Shown: positions 33,996 through 43,684, numbered from the stretch's first letter. The stretch: DNA of 64,000 nucleotides from Lachnospiraceae bacterium (GCA_017936785.1 JAGBEV010000031.1:62001-126000); one strand, 5' to 3'. Program-made: numbers and translations. Notes: generated by a model not told the origin, from the letters alone.

Positions 33996-34006
33996 GATGT
34001 CTTTTC

Positions 34007-35521
34007 TCATTTGCCAAGCCAACCTTCCATTTCTTGTATATGGAATAATTCTTTTTTTCTATAAAGCATTTCCTCTATTTTTTCGATATAAAGCTTCACG
34101 TCTTTTACATTATCCGCTCTTTCGATTCGTCCATCCGGCAGCACGATCTTGGAAATGCTTCCGGCTCCCAAAGCCATGATCGTCTGCATTTCCTCCATGA
34201 TAAGAATATTGTAGATACCGTATTTTCCCGGCTTTGCATAACCCACATTTTCAAAATTACCGGACATATTTTTCTGCCTGTACAGATAATAGGGCTCCAT
34301 GCCCATTTTCCTTGCCCCTGCTGCTGCAATTTCCATGGTTTCATCTGTATTTTTCAGGCATTGAATGCCGTTTTCTTCGATCCAGCTGCGAAGTCTGGAG
34401 GCTCGTTTTATTGCAAGGGAATGTACTGTTAAGGAATCCGGATTCAGATTCCGGATTTCTTTTATGGTCTTTTTCACATCCTCTGCTGTTTCCCCCGGAA
34501 GCCCTAATATCACATCCATATTGATATTATCAAAGCCTGCAAGCCTTGCCATGGCAAAGGCCTCTTTGACCTGCTCTACCGTATGTCTCCTGCCGATGAG
34601 CTCAAGGGTCTCATCCTTCATGGTCTGGGGATTCACAGAAATCCTTGTTACCCCATGTTCTTTCAACACTTTCAGCTTATCTGCGGTTATGCTGTCCGCT
34701 CTTCCCGCTTCCACGGTAAATTCCATCAGGCTGGACAGATCAAAGGTATTTTCCAGACAGACCATCAGCCGTTCCAGTTGTTTCGCTGATAAAGTAGTGG
34801 GCGTTCCGCCGCCTATATAAATGCTGTCTAACACTTTGCCTTTATATGCCTGTGCAACGTATTCCATTTCCCTGCACACACAATCAATATACTGCTCCAC
34901 GATTCCTTCATAAGCACAAATGGGATAGGAAGTAAAGGAACAATAAAGACAGGTGGTAGGGCAAAAAGGAATACCGATATACAGGCTATATCCTTCCCTT
35001 ACATGAAGAGGTACAAGCAGTTCCTTTTCCCTGTGGGCAATATCTATGGAAAGGGCAGCTTTTTCGCTGCTGACGAAATGGACCTCTCTCATAAAGCGCC
35101 CGATTTCTACATCGCTCTTTCCTTTTTCCAGCATCCCCATGGCAATCTTGGTGGGACGTATCCCTGTCAAGTTTCCCCATGGAAGGCTTTTTCCTGTATG
35201 CGCTTCCAGGGAGCGGTACAAAAACGCCTTCATCCTGTTCTTGTTGATCTTTCCTGCCGGGTCTTTTTCCGTCTTTTCCCAAAGATCTTCACGACCTGTA
35301 TACTCCCCTCTTAACTCTCCTGCCTCATGCCCCAAAAAAGTTATGGAAGGCTTACTTCCCTGGAGGATGATCCTCATACGGACGCCCGCCCTTAATTCTT
35401 CTGCTTTTTCCCTATCTGTAGATGGTGAGACCACCCTGACTGTTTCCTCCGGATAAAAAGCTTTTACCAAAGAATGGATATCATATTCTAACCTGTCTGT
35501 ATCTACTGTTACTGCAAACAT
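34007..35521 (-). CDS. hemZ: Coproporphyrinogen dehydrogenase HemZ (radical SAM)
   Basis: A 504-residue HemN-like radical SAM protein of the clostridial HemZ type. The cluster motif is CPTTCLYCSFTSYP near residue 177, followed by YIGGGTPTTL, VEAGRADSIT and ISVNPQTM. A ~160-residue N-terminal extension is typical for HemZ. It is assigned to anaerobic oxidation of coproporphyrinogen III, although HemN-like proteins can also be heme chaperones or methyltransferases. It sits in a conserved leftward run with relA and the MBL hydrolase. Confidence 0.88.
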   Translation of the reverse strand: MFAVTVDTDRLEYDIHSLVKAFYPEETVRVVSPSTDREKAEELRAGVRMRIILQGSKPSITFLGHEAGELRGEYTGREDLWEKTEKDPAGKINKNRMKAFLYRSLEAHTGKSLPWGNLTGIRPTKIAMGMLEKGKSDVEIGRFMREVHFVSSEKAALSIDIAHREKELLVPLHVREGYSLYIGIPFCPTTCLYCSFTSYPICAYEGIVEQYIDCVCREMEYVAQAYKGKVLDSIYIGGGTPTTLSAKQLERLMVCLENTFDLSSLMEFTVEAGRADSITADKLKVLKEHGVTRISVNPQTMKDETLELIGRRHTVEQVKEAFAMARLAGFDNINMDVILGLPGETAEDVKKTIKEIRNLNPDSLTVHSLAIKRASRLRSWIEENGIQCLKNTDETMEIAAAGARKMGMEPYYLYRQKNMSGNFENVGYAKPGKYGIYNILIMEEMQTIMALGAGSISKIVLPDGRIERADNVKDVKLYIEKIEEMLYRKKELFHIQEMEGWLGK

Positions 35522-35573
35522 ATTGTGCCTCTGTTATTTTTTCTTTTTCATTTCTGTCAAAGCCCCAAAAGTT

Positions 35574-36200
35574 CTATTGCAGAAAAGGATTATATTTTTT
35601 CTCATGCCCGATGGTGGTAGACTCCCCGTGACCGGAAAAGACCTTTACCTCATCCGGCAGCACAAAGAGCTTTTCCCTGACGTTTCGCACAAGAGAAGCT
35701 GCTGATCCTGTAGGGAAATCCGTTCTTCCTACGGATTCTAAGAAAAGGGTATCTCCGCCTACCAGAATGCCGTCTTCTTCAAAATAGAAAACGCAGCTTC
35801 CTTTGGTATGTCCCGGTGTGGCAATGACCCGGAAGGAAATTCCTGCTTCGGTGCAGATATCTCCGTCATGGACATATCCGTCCGGCTCCACGGTATAAGA
35901 TCTGCCAAAAGCTTCAGAAAGATTTATCTTAGCATCCTGACAAATATCCGCTTCCTCATCCAAAGCATATACTTTAGCACCGCTTAGCTTTCTCAGCTCA
36001 TTACAGCCTCCAATATGGTCAAAATGACCATGGGTAAGATAGATTGCCGCTACTGAAAAACCTGCTTGCTTTAATTTTTCATAGATCAGCTCTCCCTGAT
36101 CTCCCGGATCAAAAAAGATCACATCTTTTTTTCCCTCCTCATAGACAAAATAGCAGTTAGTAGCACATGAGCTCAATACAAATTTTCCGATTTTTAACAT
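35574..36200 (-). CDS. MBL-fold hydrolase, glyoxalase II-like (YqgX type)
   Basis: A 208-residue metallo-beta-lactamase-fold hydrolase. Metal ligands appear as THGHFDHIGG (HxHxDH) near residue 57, HTKGSCVFYFEEDGILVGGD (His and Asp) near 131 and SGHGEST near 192. The short length, without the C-terminal glutathione-binding domain, places it with YqgX/YcbL-type proteins whose substrate is unsettled. AGGAGG precedes the ATG. It lies between relA and hemZ, the arrangement usual in Lachnospiraceae. Confidence 0.9.
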   Translation of the reverse strand: MLKIGKFVLSSCATNCYFVYEEGKKDVIFFDPGDQGELIYEKLKQAGFSVAAIYLTHGHFDHIGGCNELRKLSGAKVYALDEEADICQDAKINLSEAFGRSYTVEPDGYVHDGDICTEAGISFRVIATPGHTKGSCVFYFEEDGILVGGDTLFLESVGRTDFPTGSAASLVRNVREKLFVLPDEVKVFSGHGESTTIGHEKKYNPFLQ

Positions 36201-36218
36201 TTTTTCCTCCTATTGAAA

Positions 36219-36240
36219 ACGGGGTGCTGTATCACCCCGT
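36219..36240 (-). terminator. Weak terminator at the relA 3' end
   Basis: ACGGGGTG and CACCCCGT pair across a 6-nt loop on the minus strand, then TTTTC. The stem contains the relA stop codon, so it may only partly stop transcription into the downstream hydrolase gene. Confidence 0.55.
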
Positions 36241-38550
36241 CGTTCTCTCAATATCAATTACACTTTCAACATTTCTCAATTTATCGATAATACGGTTCAG
36301 TTCTTCCCTGCTGCTGATTTCAAAGGAAGTCGACATAGTCGCCACTCCCTGCTTGCTGGTCTTGGTATTCATACTGATGATATCAATATTCTTTTCCGTC
36401 AATGCTCTGGAAATATCTGCCAGAAGACCATTGCGGTTATCCGCATAGATCACGATCTCAGCCAGATATTTTTCTGCGCCTTCCAGACTTTCCTCCTGCC
36501 ACTCCGCATCGATCAGACGGGCACGGTCGATTTCCTGAAGATTGATGATATTGATACAGTCGGTACGGTGAATGGAAACGCCCCTGCCTCTTGTAACAAA
36601 ACCTACGATCTCATCTCCCGGCACAGGAGAACAGCACTTGGAAAAACGGACTGCCACATCATGAATTCCCTTTACCACAATACCGCTCTGGGATTTTGCC
36701 TTGGGCAGCATCTGCTTTGCTGCAGCATTTTCTTCCACATTCCTTAAAACTTCTTCATCGGTAATTTCCTTTGCATGGTCCTTCTCAAAAAGTTCCCGCA
36801 TTTTATTGACAACCTGACCTTCTTTTAAAGCGCCGTGTCCGATTGCCGCCAATACGGATTCCCAATCCTTAAACCCATACTTTTTCATGACTGCTTCCAT
36901 ATATTCAGGTCTCATGATATCCACCTGGCTGATGGATTTTGCCTTGCAGTAATTTTGTAAGAAGTCTTTTCCTTTTATGATATTTTCATCTTTAAATTCA
37001 TTTTTAAACCACTGGTTGATCTTATTTTTTGCCTGGGTGGATTTGACAACATTCAGCCAGTCCCTGCTGGGTCCTTTGGAATTCTGGCTGGTAAGGATTT
37101 CTACTTTATCTCCGTTATTGATCACATAATCAATAGAAACCAGTTTGCCGTTGACTCTTGCTCCCACCATTTTATTGCCAACGGCTGAATGAATGCAGTA
37201 CGCAAAGTCAATAGGCGTAGAACCTGCGGGCAGATTTTTCACATCTCCTGTGGGAGTAAAACAATATACATTATCCGCAAACAGGTCCAGGTCGCTTTTT
37301 AACAGCTTCATGAATTCCCTGTTATCGGAGGTATCCCTCTGCCATTCCAGAATCTGTCTCAGCCATGCCAGCTTTTCCTCTTCTCCTGTAGAAATCTTCT
37401 TGCCGTCAGAAGCTTCTTTATATTTCCAATGTGCCGCAATACCATATTCTGCCGTCCTGTGCATTTCATAGGTCCTGATCTGGATTTCAAAGGGCTGACC
37501 CGTGGAACCGATCAGTGTGGTATGAAGAGACTGGTACATATTGCCTTTGGGCATGGCAATATAGTCCTTAAATCTACCGGGAATGGGCTTATACATTTCA
37601 TGAATAACACCCAAAGCTGCATAACAATCCTTTACGCTGTCCACGATAATGCGGACTGCAAAAAGATCGTAAATCTGGTCTATGGTTTTGTTCTGATTTT
37701 TCATTTTTTTGTAAATGCTGAAGAAATGCTTTACCCTGCCGTCGATCTTTGCCTCAATGCCGGCATTTTTGATATGCTTGCTGACTTCATCCACAATATC
37801 CTGAACGTATTTTTCCCGTTCACTTTTGCGGACTGCGATCTTATCCACCAGGTCGTAATATACGTCCGGCTCCAGATATTTTAAAGATAGATCGTCTAAT
37901 TCCACTTTTACCTTGGAAATTCCCAGTCTTTGGGCAATGGGTGAGTATATGTCCAAAGTTTCCCTTGCCTTTTCCTGCTGTTTTTCCGGTATCATGTGTT
38001 TTAAGGTACGCATGTTGTGCAGCCTGTCGGCAAGCTTAATGATTATGACACGGATATCCTTTGCCATGGCAAGAAACATCTTACGCAGATTTTCCGCCTG
38101 CAGCTCGATCTTATCCCCGTCATACTGAAGTCTTCCCAGTTTGGTAACTCCGTCAACTAACAGCGCTACATCACTGCCGAATTCCTGCTCGATTTCCTCT
38201 GTGGTAAAAATAGTATCCTCCACCACATCATGTAAAAGTCCTGCTGCAATGGTTTCCTTATCCATTTCCAGATCCGCAAGGATGATCGCCACGCACAGGG
38301 GATGGATAATATAAGGCTCCCCCGATTTACGTGCCTGGTCTTTATGGGCATCAGAAGCAAGACGATATGCCTTTTCAATCAGGGAAATATCGTCGCTGGG
38401 ATGGTATTTATGAACTCTGGCAATGAGGTCATCATAAAGCTCTTCAGGGCTTTTAAATTCCTCCATAGCTTCAATTCTGCCATCATCCAGTACCAGTTCA
38501 GTTTTTTCTTCTCCCGGTGTCTCCGGCATGTTCCTTGTACTTTCTTCCAT
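36232..38550 (-). CDS. relA: Bifunctional (p)ppGpp synthetase/hydrolase RelA/SpoT
   Basis: A long Rel protein of about 772 residues that makes and degrades the stringent-response alarmones. The HD hydrolase domain contains AAGLLHDVVEDT near residue 85. The synthetase domain contains KEASDG and EIQIRTYEMHRTAEYGIAAH near 330-360. A TGS domain starts at DVKNLPAGSTPIDFAYCIHS, and a C-terminal ACT domain begins at AEIVIYADNRNGLLADIS. Both catalytic halves look intact. ATG at 38550 is chosen because it lies 33 nt after the predicted start of transcription; a GTG at 38577 is possible. Confidence 0.95.
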   Translation of the reverse strand: MEESTRNMPETPGEEKTELVLDDGRIEAMEEFKSPEELYDDLIARVHKYHPSDDISLIEKAYRLASDAHKDQARKSGEPYIIHPLCVAIILADLEMDKETIAAGLLHDVVEDTIFTTEEIEQEFGSDVALLVDGVTKLGRLQYDGDKIELQAENLRKMFLAMAKDIRVIIIKLADRLHNMRTLKHMIPEKQQEKARETLDIYSPIAQRLGISKVKVELDDLSLKYLEPDVYYDLVDKIAVRKSEREKYVQDIVDEVSKHIKNAGIEAKIDGRVKHFFSIYKKMKNQNKTIDQIYDLFAVRIIVDSVKDCYAALGVIHEMYKPIPGRFKDYIAMPKGNMYQSLHTTLIGSTGQPFEIQIRTYEMHRTAEYGIAAHWKYKEASDGKKISTGEEEKLAWLRQILEWQRDTSDNREFMKLLKSDLDLFADNVYCFTPTGDVKNLPAGSTPIDFAYCIHSAVGNKMVGARVNGKLVSIDYVINNGDKVEILTSQNSKGPSRDWLNVVKSTQAKNKINQWFKNEFKDENIIKGKDFLQNYCKAKSISQVDIMRPEYMEAVMKKYGFKDWESVLAAIGHGALKEGQVVNKMRELFEKDHAKEITDEEVLRNVEENAAAKQMLPKAKSQSGIVVKGIHDVAVRFSKCCSPVPGDEIVGFVTRGRGVSIHRTDCINIINLQEIDRARLIDAEWQEESLEGAEKYLAEIVIYADNRNGLLADISRALTEKNIDIISMNTKTSKQGVATMSTSFEISSREELNRIIDKLRNVESVIDIERTTG

Positions 38551-38589
38551 ACTTACCGCCCACTTCTCAAACTTCACAAATCTAAAAAG

Positions 38590-38618
38590 ATTATATTATT
38601 ATTTTAACTTTTCGTCAA
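38590..38618 (-). promoter_or_regulatory. Strong promoter for relA
   Basis: TTGACG, a 17-nt AT-rich spacer and a perfect TATAAT on the minus strand, in the divergent gap between relA and ktrB. Confidence 0.82.
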
Positions 38619-38732
38619 TTTCCTACGTCAGAAACATATTAAAAACCATAGAAACGTGTTAAAATATCCACATGGGCATTTGTCTCTGAATGTCTTGACA
38701 GAGCGAAACCCATAAATGAAAGGATTCCTATT

Positions 38733-40073
38733 ATGCCAAAAGGATTAAAAAATATCAGTGCCACCAGACTCATTGCACTGAGCTTTCTGATTGTTATATT
38801 GACCGGAGCCATTCTGTTATGTCTCCCTGTTTCTTCCCGAAGCGGAGAGTGGACCGGCTTCATTGATGCATTGTTCACTGCAACAAGCGCCACCTGTGTT
38901 ACAGGTCTGATCGTTTTTGACACCTATACCCACTGGTCTTTGTTCGGACAGCTTGTGATCCTGACCATGATCCAGATCGGCGGCATCGGATTGATGACCA
39001 TTATCATTATGGTATTTATTTTCTTAAAGAAAAAGATCAGTCTCCATGAAAGGCTGATCCTCATGCAGTCTGCAGGAACTGTCCGCGTCAGCGGCATGGT
39101 CAGACTGGTAAAACGTATCACAAAGGGAACGCTGGTCTGCGAAGGCATGGGAGCCCTGCTCCTTGCCATCCGCTTTATCCCCCAAATGGGCTTTTTCCAG
39201 GGATTGTATTATGCCATCTTCCATGCTGTTTCAGCATTTTGTAATGCAGGCTTTGACCTCATGGGACAGTTTGAACAGTTTTCTTCCCTGACAGCCTATG
39301 AAACAGACTTTTTAGTCAACATTACTATTATGATGCTCATTATAGTTGGAGGTATCGGCTTTCTGGTATGGGATGAGATCATCCGTTATGGAATCCATTT
39401 TAAAAAATATTCTCTCCATGCCAAGATCGTTTTGACCACTACCTTATTTTTAACAGTAACAGGTACTGTGGGGCTGTTTATTTTTGAATATAAGGGCAAT
39501 CTGGCAGGTCTTTCCCTGCCGGACAAGATCTTATCCGCCGCTTTTATGTCCGTTACCACAAGAACAGCAGGCTTTAATACCATGGACCTTGCCTCTCTTT
39601 CAGAATCGGGAAGCATGTTATCCATGATTTTAATGTTTATCGGAGGAAGTCCCGGCTCCACTGCCGGCGGTATCAAAACCTCCACTCTGGCAGTTGTATT
39701 TTTTGCCATGATCTCCATGTCAAGAGGACATGAACAGATCACTTTATTTAAAAGAAGACTGGGGGCTAAGCTGGTAAAGCAGGCATCTGTTATTATTATC
39801 ATTTATTTATCCGGTATTCTGTTTGCCACTATGCTGATCTGCTTTGCAGAACCCTGTTCTATGACGGATATTCTCTTTGAAACCATATCCGCCGCAGCCA
39901 CTGTAGGACTTTCCAGAGGACTTACCCCGTCCCTGGGAACTTTTTCCCATATCATTCTGGCATTTTTGATGTTTGCCGGACGAATCGGCGGGCTTTCCAT
40001 GATGCTGGTATTCGGAGAAGAAAAACCCCAGCCGCCTGTAAAAAGACCTACAGAGCCTATTATCATAGGTTAG
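38733..40073 (+). CDS. ktrB: K+ uptake channel subunit KtrB/TrkH family
   Basis: A 446-residue polytopic membrane protein forming the ion pathway of a Ktr system. Four pore-loop repeats are visible with filter glycines: SATCVTGLIVFD near residue 60, FCNAGFDLMGQF near 172, TRTAGFNTMDL near 275 and ATVGLSRGLTPS near 390. The K+-gating intramembrane loop GSPGSTAGGIKTST lies near 305. Na+- or H+-dependence cannot be read from sequence. GGA stands 8 nt before the ATG. The regulatory subunit gene follows after 82 nt. Confidence 0.93.
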   Translation: MPKGLKNISATRLIALSFLIVILTGAILLCLPVSSRSGEWTGFIDALFTATSATCVTGLIVFDTYTHWSLFGQLVILTMIQIGGIGLMTIIIMVFIFLKKKISLHERLILMQSAGTVRVSGMVRLVKRITKGTLVCEGMGALLLAIRFIPQMGFFQGLYYAIFHAVSAFCNAGFDLMGQFEQFSSLTAYETDFLVNITIMMLIIVGGIGFLVWDEIIRYGIHFKKYSLHAKIVLTTTLFLTVTGTVGLFIFEYKGNLAGLSLPDKILSAAFMSVTTRTAGFNTMDLASLSESGSMLSMILMFIGGSPGSTAGGIKTSTLAVVFFAMISMSRGHEQITLFKRRLGAKLVKQASVIIIIYLSGILFATMLICFAEPCSMTDILFETISAAATVGLSRGLTPSLGTFSHIILAFLMFAGRIGGLSMMLVFGEEKPQPPVKRPTEPIIIG

Positions 40074-40155
40074 GAGCTCTCTCAGTATAGAACCATATAA
40101 AAATTATGAACCAACAAATATACAAAAATGTAATGATCTGGAAAGGAATCAATTT

Positions 40156-40815
40156 ATGAAATCTATCTTAGTGATCGGAATGGGAACTTTAGGAAGACAT
40201 CTTGCAGTGAAGATGCTGGAAATGGGAAATGATGTGATGATCATAGATAAAAATGAATACATCATTCAGGAGCTTGCACCGGTTTTCCCTGATTCTATAG
40301 TGGGCGATTGTACCAATGAAGGAGTGCTCCGCTCCATCGGCGTCAATAATTTTGATTACTGCTTTGTTGCAATCGGCGAGGATTTTTATGCTTCTCTGGA
40401 AATCACTTCTATCCTCAAAGAATTAGGAGCAAATTGTGTCATCTCCAAGGCAAAGCGCCAGAGACAGGCTGAATTTCTGAAAAAGATCGGCGCAGATGAG
40501 GTATTTTATCCCGAACGGGAAATTGCCGAAAAACTTGCTGTCCGTTATAATGCTACGAATATCTTTGATTATATCGAGCTGACTTCAGAATATTCCATTT
40601 TTGAAATTCCCATTCTGCCGGAATGGGCCGGAAAGACCATTATGGAGGTAGATGTGCGCCGCAATTACAGCATCAACATCATTGCCGTAAAAAACGGTTC
40701 CAAGGTCAATCCCCTGCCCGGCGGAAATCATGTATTTGAAGAAGGAAGCCATATTGTAGTCATCGGCAAATCCTCCGATGTATTCCAACTGACTTCCCGT
40801 ATTTCTGAAGACTAA
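40156..40815 (+). CDS. ktrA: K+ uptake regulatory subunit KtrA/TrkA
   Basis: A 219-residue cytosolic RCK protein gating KtrB. The nucleotide-binding Rossmann motif is VIGMGTLGRHLAVKMLEMG near residue 5, with an acidic residue at the second strand end (MIIDKNE). The C-terminal TrkA_C domain (about 140-219), where c-di-AMP binds in some homologues, is complete. AAAGGA precedes the ATG. It is followed at 40821 by a strong terminator, closing the ktrBA unit. Confidence 0.93.
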   Translation: MKSILVIGMGTLGRHLAVKMLEMGNDVMIIDKNEYIIQELAPVFPDSIVGDCTNEGVLRSIGVNNFDYCFVAIGEDFYASLEITSILKELGANCVISKAKRQRQAEFLKKIGADEVFYPEREIAEKLAVRYNATNIFDYIELTSEYSIFEIPILPEWAGKTIMEVDVRRNYSINIIAVKNGSKVNPLPGGNHVFEEGSHIVVIGKSSDVFQLTSRISED

Positions 40816-40820
40816 AAAAG

Positions 40821-40862
40821 ATCTCCGGCAGCTCTATGAAAAATATATGAGCGTCCGGAGAT
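40821..40862 (+). terminator. Terminator of ktrBA
   Basis: ATCTCCGG and CCGGAGAT pair, with an inner GCTC/GAGC extension, followed by TATTTTAT. The reverse direction also works for the convergent DegV gene. Confidence 0.8.
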
Positions 40863-40874
40863 TATTTTATCACT

Positions 40875-41753
40875 TTATTGGCAGGCATCTTTTAAATCAA
40901 AACAAAGTCCTACAGTTTTGGGGCCCGCATTTGCTGCGATCGCCGCACCGATCTGATAATAACCGGCGGGACCGTATCCTACCTTTTCCCTCATCATTGC
41001 CTCGATTTCTTCTTTGGCATGGGTATCACTGCCGTAAATAACCTCATAGGGCGTTCCGGGCTTCATGTCTGCCAGGCACATATCTACGATCTTGGGAATC
41101 AGTTTACTTTCACCACGAACCTTTGCTCCGGTGGTGATTTCATTATCGGAAATCTTCATAATAGGCTTTAAATTCAGCCTGTCCCCCACAAATGCCGCCG
41201 CACTGGGAATCCTGCCGGATTTTCCCGCATAGCGCAGGGTATACATACCAAAATAGATCCGGCGGGTATCAATGGATTCTTTCAGGTAAGCCGCAATATC
41301 AGCAGCTGCACTGCCCTCTTTTATCATCCGGGCAGCATTGACAACCGGCTCACCGTAAAGGGCAGAATAGCCTTTACCGTCAATATTGTAAATATTCAGC
41401 TTTCCTTCATACTCAGGATGTTCTTCAAAAAACAGATCCTTTGCCATCAAAGAGTTTCCATAGGTAGCTGATCCATGGGAATTGATCAACACCAGAATGA
41501 TATCCGTATATCCCGCTTTTGCTTCTTCCAGATACAGTTCCTGAAACTCAAAGGGTGTGATCTGGGAAGTCTTGGGTATTTCATCATATTGAGCCATCAA
41601 TTCATAAAATCCGTCATTATCAAAATCCACACGGCTTGTATAGGATTTGTCTCCCAACGCTACCTGAAAAGGTAAAATTTTAATATCCAGATTTTTCTCA
41701 TTTTCATAATCGATATCGCTTGCTGAATCTGTAATGATTCTGATCTTTTCCAT
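40875..41753 (-). CDS. DegV family fatty-acid-binding protein
   Basis: A 292-residue DegV-fold protein. The N-terminal domain has IITDSASDIDYE near residue 5 and KTSQITPFEFQELY near 60, with the ligand-contacting Ser/Thr. The C-terminal domain contains GRIPSAAAFVGDRLNLKPIM near 180 and ends NAGPKTVGLCF. Family members bind fatty acids and can serve as FakB subunits for host fatty acid phosphorylation by FakA; no fakA gene is near. Purine-rich sequence precedes the ATG. Confidence 0.92.
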   Translation of the reverse strand: MEKIRIITDSASDIDYENEKNLDIKILPFQVALGDKSYTSRVDFDNDGFYELMAQYDEIPKTSQITPFEFQELYLEEAKAGYTDIILVLINSHGSATYGNSLMAKDLFFEEHPEYEGKLNIYNIDGKGYSALYGEPVVNAARMIKEGSAAADIAAYLKESIDTRRIYFGMYTLRYAGKSGRIPSAAAFVGDRLNLKPIMKISDNEITTGAKVRGESKLIPKIVDMCLADMKPGTPYEVIYGSDTHAKEEIEAMMREKVGYGPAGYYQIGAAIAANAGPKTVGLCFDLKDACQ

Positions 41754-41874
41754 CTTTTAGTCCCCCATAAATATTTGTGATAAAGAAACTATAGCCATTA
41801 TACGAAAAAACTTTTGAATTTTCCATACTTTTTTTATTGATATCTTTCAATTACTCTCTTAGGCTCAGACACTG

Positions 41875-42285
41875 CTAATATTCCAGTTTGCCAAGCACAT
41901 AATATTCCATATCTGCTTTACAGATCAATTTCCCATTTTCATCTCTGATAAACACATCATAACGGAACAAAGTTTTTCCGGCTTTTAATTCCACTGCCTC
42001 CGCATAGAGCCTGCCGCATCCGATTGCAGGATTCAGATAGGAAATGGTGCCCATGGTCGTGGTAACTGCTGCTCCATGAGTCATTGCCGCCGTTCCGCCT
42101 ACTGTATCGCATACGGAAAACAGACAGCCGCCATGAACGGAACCCATGGGATTTAACAGATCCTCGTCCACTGCCACTTCCGCTTTTGCCCTTCCTTTGC
42201 CTAATTCCGTAAATGTCAGGTGATTATACTTAATATAACCCTTTTCACTCTGGACTCTTGTTTTCAAAAAATCATATAATTCCAT
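41875..42285 (-). CDS. PaaI-type hotdog thioesterase
   Basis: A 136-residue acyl-CoA thioesterase of the hotdog fold. The signature helix is NPMGSVHGGCLFSVCDTVGG near residue 45, with the catalytic-region acidic residue following, and strands AVTTTMGTISYLNPA come after it. Length is normal. The substrate (aromatic or acyl CoA) is not evident. The gene stands alone with gaps of more than 100 nt on both sides. Confidence 0.88.
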   Translation of the reverse strand: MELYDFLKTRVQSEKGYIKYNHLTFTELGKGRAKAEVAVDEDLLNPMGSVHGGCLFSVCDTVGGTAAMTHGAAVTTTMGTISYLNPAIGCGRLYAEAVELKAGKTLFRYDVFIRDENGKLICKADMEYYVLGKLEY

Positions 42286-42497
42286 TTTAGCTCTCCGTTC
42301 TAAAAAATCCTATTGCCGCCGCTGCATTGCCGGCAGGCAGAATCTATATTAACTTGAATAGACTCAGATAAAATCATCCATTTAATATTAACAGATAAAA
42401 ACGAAAAATAAATACTGATGTGAAGTATCCTATCGAAGTTTTTATGATATGAAAGACTTCCTAAATAGAAATGATTCATTGAATAAACAAAAAATTT

Positions 42498-43064
42498 TTA
42501 TAGCCCAACCAATTTTTTTATTTTCTCTTGACTCCACTCTTCATTATCCCAAAAGAAATATTCTTCCTTCCTCTTTTTAAATATGCGAAAAGGCATTGAT
42601 GTATTATCATAAATATGCATAACATCACATACCTCAACTAATTGTGGAATTAGATTTAATGCCTTTTTATATCTGGAACGTATTTTATCTTCCGGAACCC
42701 CATGACCTCCAACTGCTTCTCTGGATTCCACTCGCAAAACATTCACATTTACATCCGAAGTAAGTACATATATACATCTGATAAAATATCCCTGCTCTTT
42801 TGCTTTTTTAAGTAATTTCAGATTACGTTCTGTAGATAAAACTGTTTCAAAGGTAAAACTCTCTTTACCCAAAACTGCATCTTCACGCATTTGTTCCGCT
42901 ATTTGTGCTGCTTCCAAATCGCTGCAATAATTTGTCCTTTTGATGTCATCTGCATTAATATATGGTTCTATCACCTTTGCCATTTTCGTAATGGTAGATT
43001 TCCCACTTCCATTAGGACCTGCAAACACAATAATTTCCGGCAGTTTATCATTATGTTGTTGCAT
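42498..43064 (-). CDS. Zeta-toxin-like P-loop kinase
   Basis: A 188-residue P-loop kinase resembling zeta toxins, which phosphorylate UDP-sugar precursors of peptidoglycan. Walker A is FAGPNGSGKST near residue 18, followed by the substrate-region NADDIKR, SFTFETVLSTERNL (Glu-Thr-Val) and the arginine-rich VLRVESREAVGGHGVPEDKI. ATG at 43064 is chosen, with AGGAG 5 nt upstream. It overlaps the preceding small gene by 14 nt, as toxins do with their antitoxins. Chromosomal relatives may be metabolic kinases, so toxicity is inferred. Confidence 0.8.
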   Translation of the reverse strand: MQQHNDKLPEIIVFAGPNGSGKSTITKMAKVIEPYINADDIKRTNYCSDLEAAQIAEQMREDAVLGKESFTFETVLSTERNLKLLKKAKEQGYFIRCIYVLTSDVNVNVLRVESREAVGGHGVPEDKIRSRYKKALNLIPQLVEVCDVMHIYDNTSMPFRIFKKRKEEYFFWDNEEWSQEKIKKLVGL

Positions 43065-43236
43065 ATTTTCTCCTTCCGTCCGGATATTCAAGATAAGCCG
43101 TTCTTTTCTCTTCATCATATCCTGCGATTGGCACACCCTTAATTTTCTTTATTTCATTATCTATACGTATTGCTTCTTTGAAACGCTCTGTCAATTCATT
43201 GTCTGATATTCCACAGGTAGAATCAAGTTCATTCAT
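43051..43236 (-). CDS. Probable antitoxin partner of the zeta-like kinase
   Basis: A 61-residue acidic/basic protein. A helix LTERFKEAIRIDNEIKKIKG is followed by GVPIAGYDEEKRTAYLEYP and DGRRKYA. Small proteins with the pattern 'GvPia.YD...k.ay.eypdG.r.y' regularly precede zeta-like kinases in Firmicutes. ATG at 43236, with AAAGGAG upstream, is preferred over a start 24 nt earlier. Its stop overlaps the kinase start, giving translational coupling. The antitoxin role is inferred from this arrangement. Confidence 0.7.
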   Translation of the reverse strand: MNELDSTCGISDNELTERFKEAIRIDNEIKKIKGVPIAGYDEEKRTAYLEYPDGRRKYATT

Positions 43237-43684
43237 AATTCCGGCTCCTTTCTTAACCATTATGCTTACCTTACTTTATAATATACAAAATTCCCATGTA
43301 ATTTCTGGTATAATCATAGTAACAAACCTTTTTGACAATTCCAAGCTTTTACTTCTCCAAATTAATTAGCATATCATCCAACATATCCGATAAATATTCG
43401 GAGGTCGGTTTTTGTTCTCTTAAAATTCCTGTGTTTCACCATGCTTTATTTTACAACATAAATCAAACCGATACAAACCATTGTTTGATTCTTTTTGTTT
43501 TTCCCATAATGTTAATGACTCACCAAAAACATACTCTTTACACACTAATATCTTATAGCTAATACTAATTATGTTTCATTATAGCAAAATAAAGCAATGA
43601 TTAAAATACTTTGATATTTCCACTGATCAGTGTCTTTTATCCCATTTTATATTTCTTCTGACATCTTTTCTGTCATCAATAAAA
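43237..43684. other. AT-rich intergenic stretch, no gene supported
   Basis: Short plus-strand frames exist but lack ribosome binding sites and recognisable sequence. TATAAT-like boxes near 43275-43315 on the minus strand probably drive the toxin/antitoxin pair, but no clear -35 could be assigned. Confidence 0.5.
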
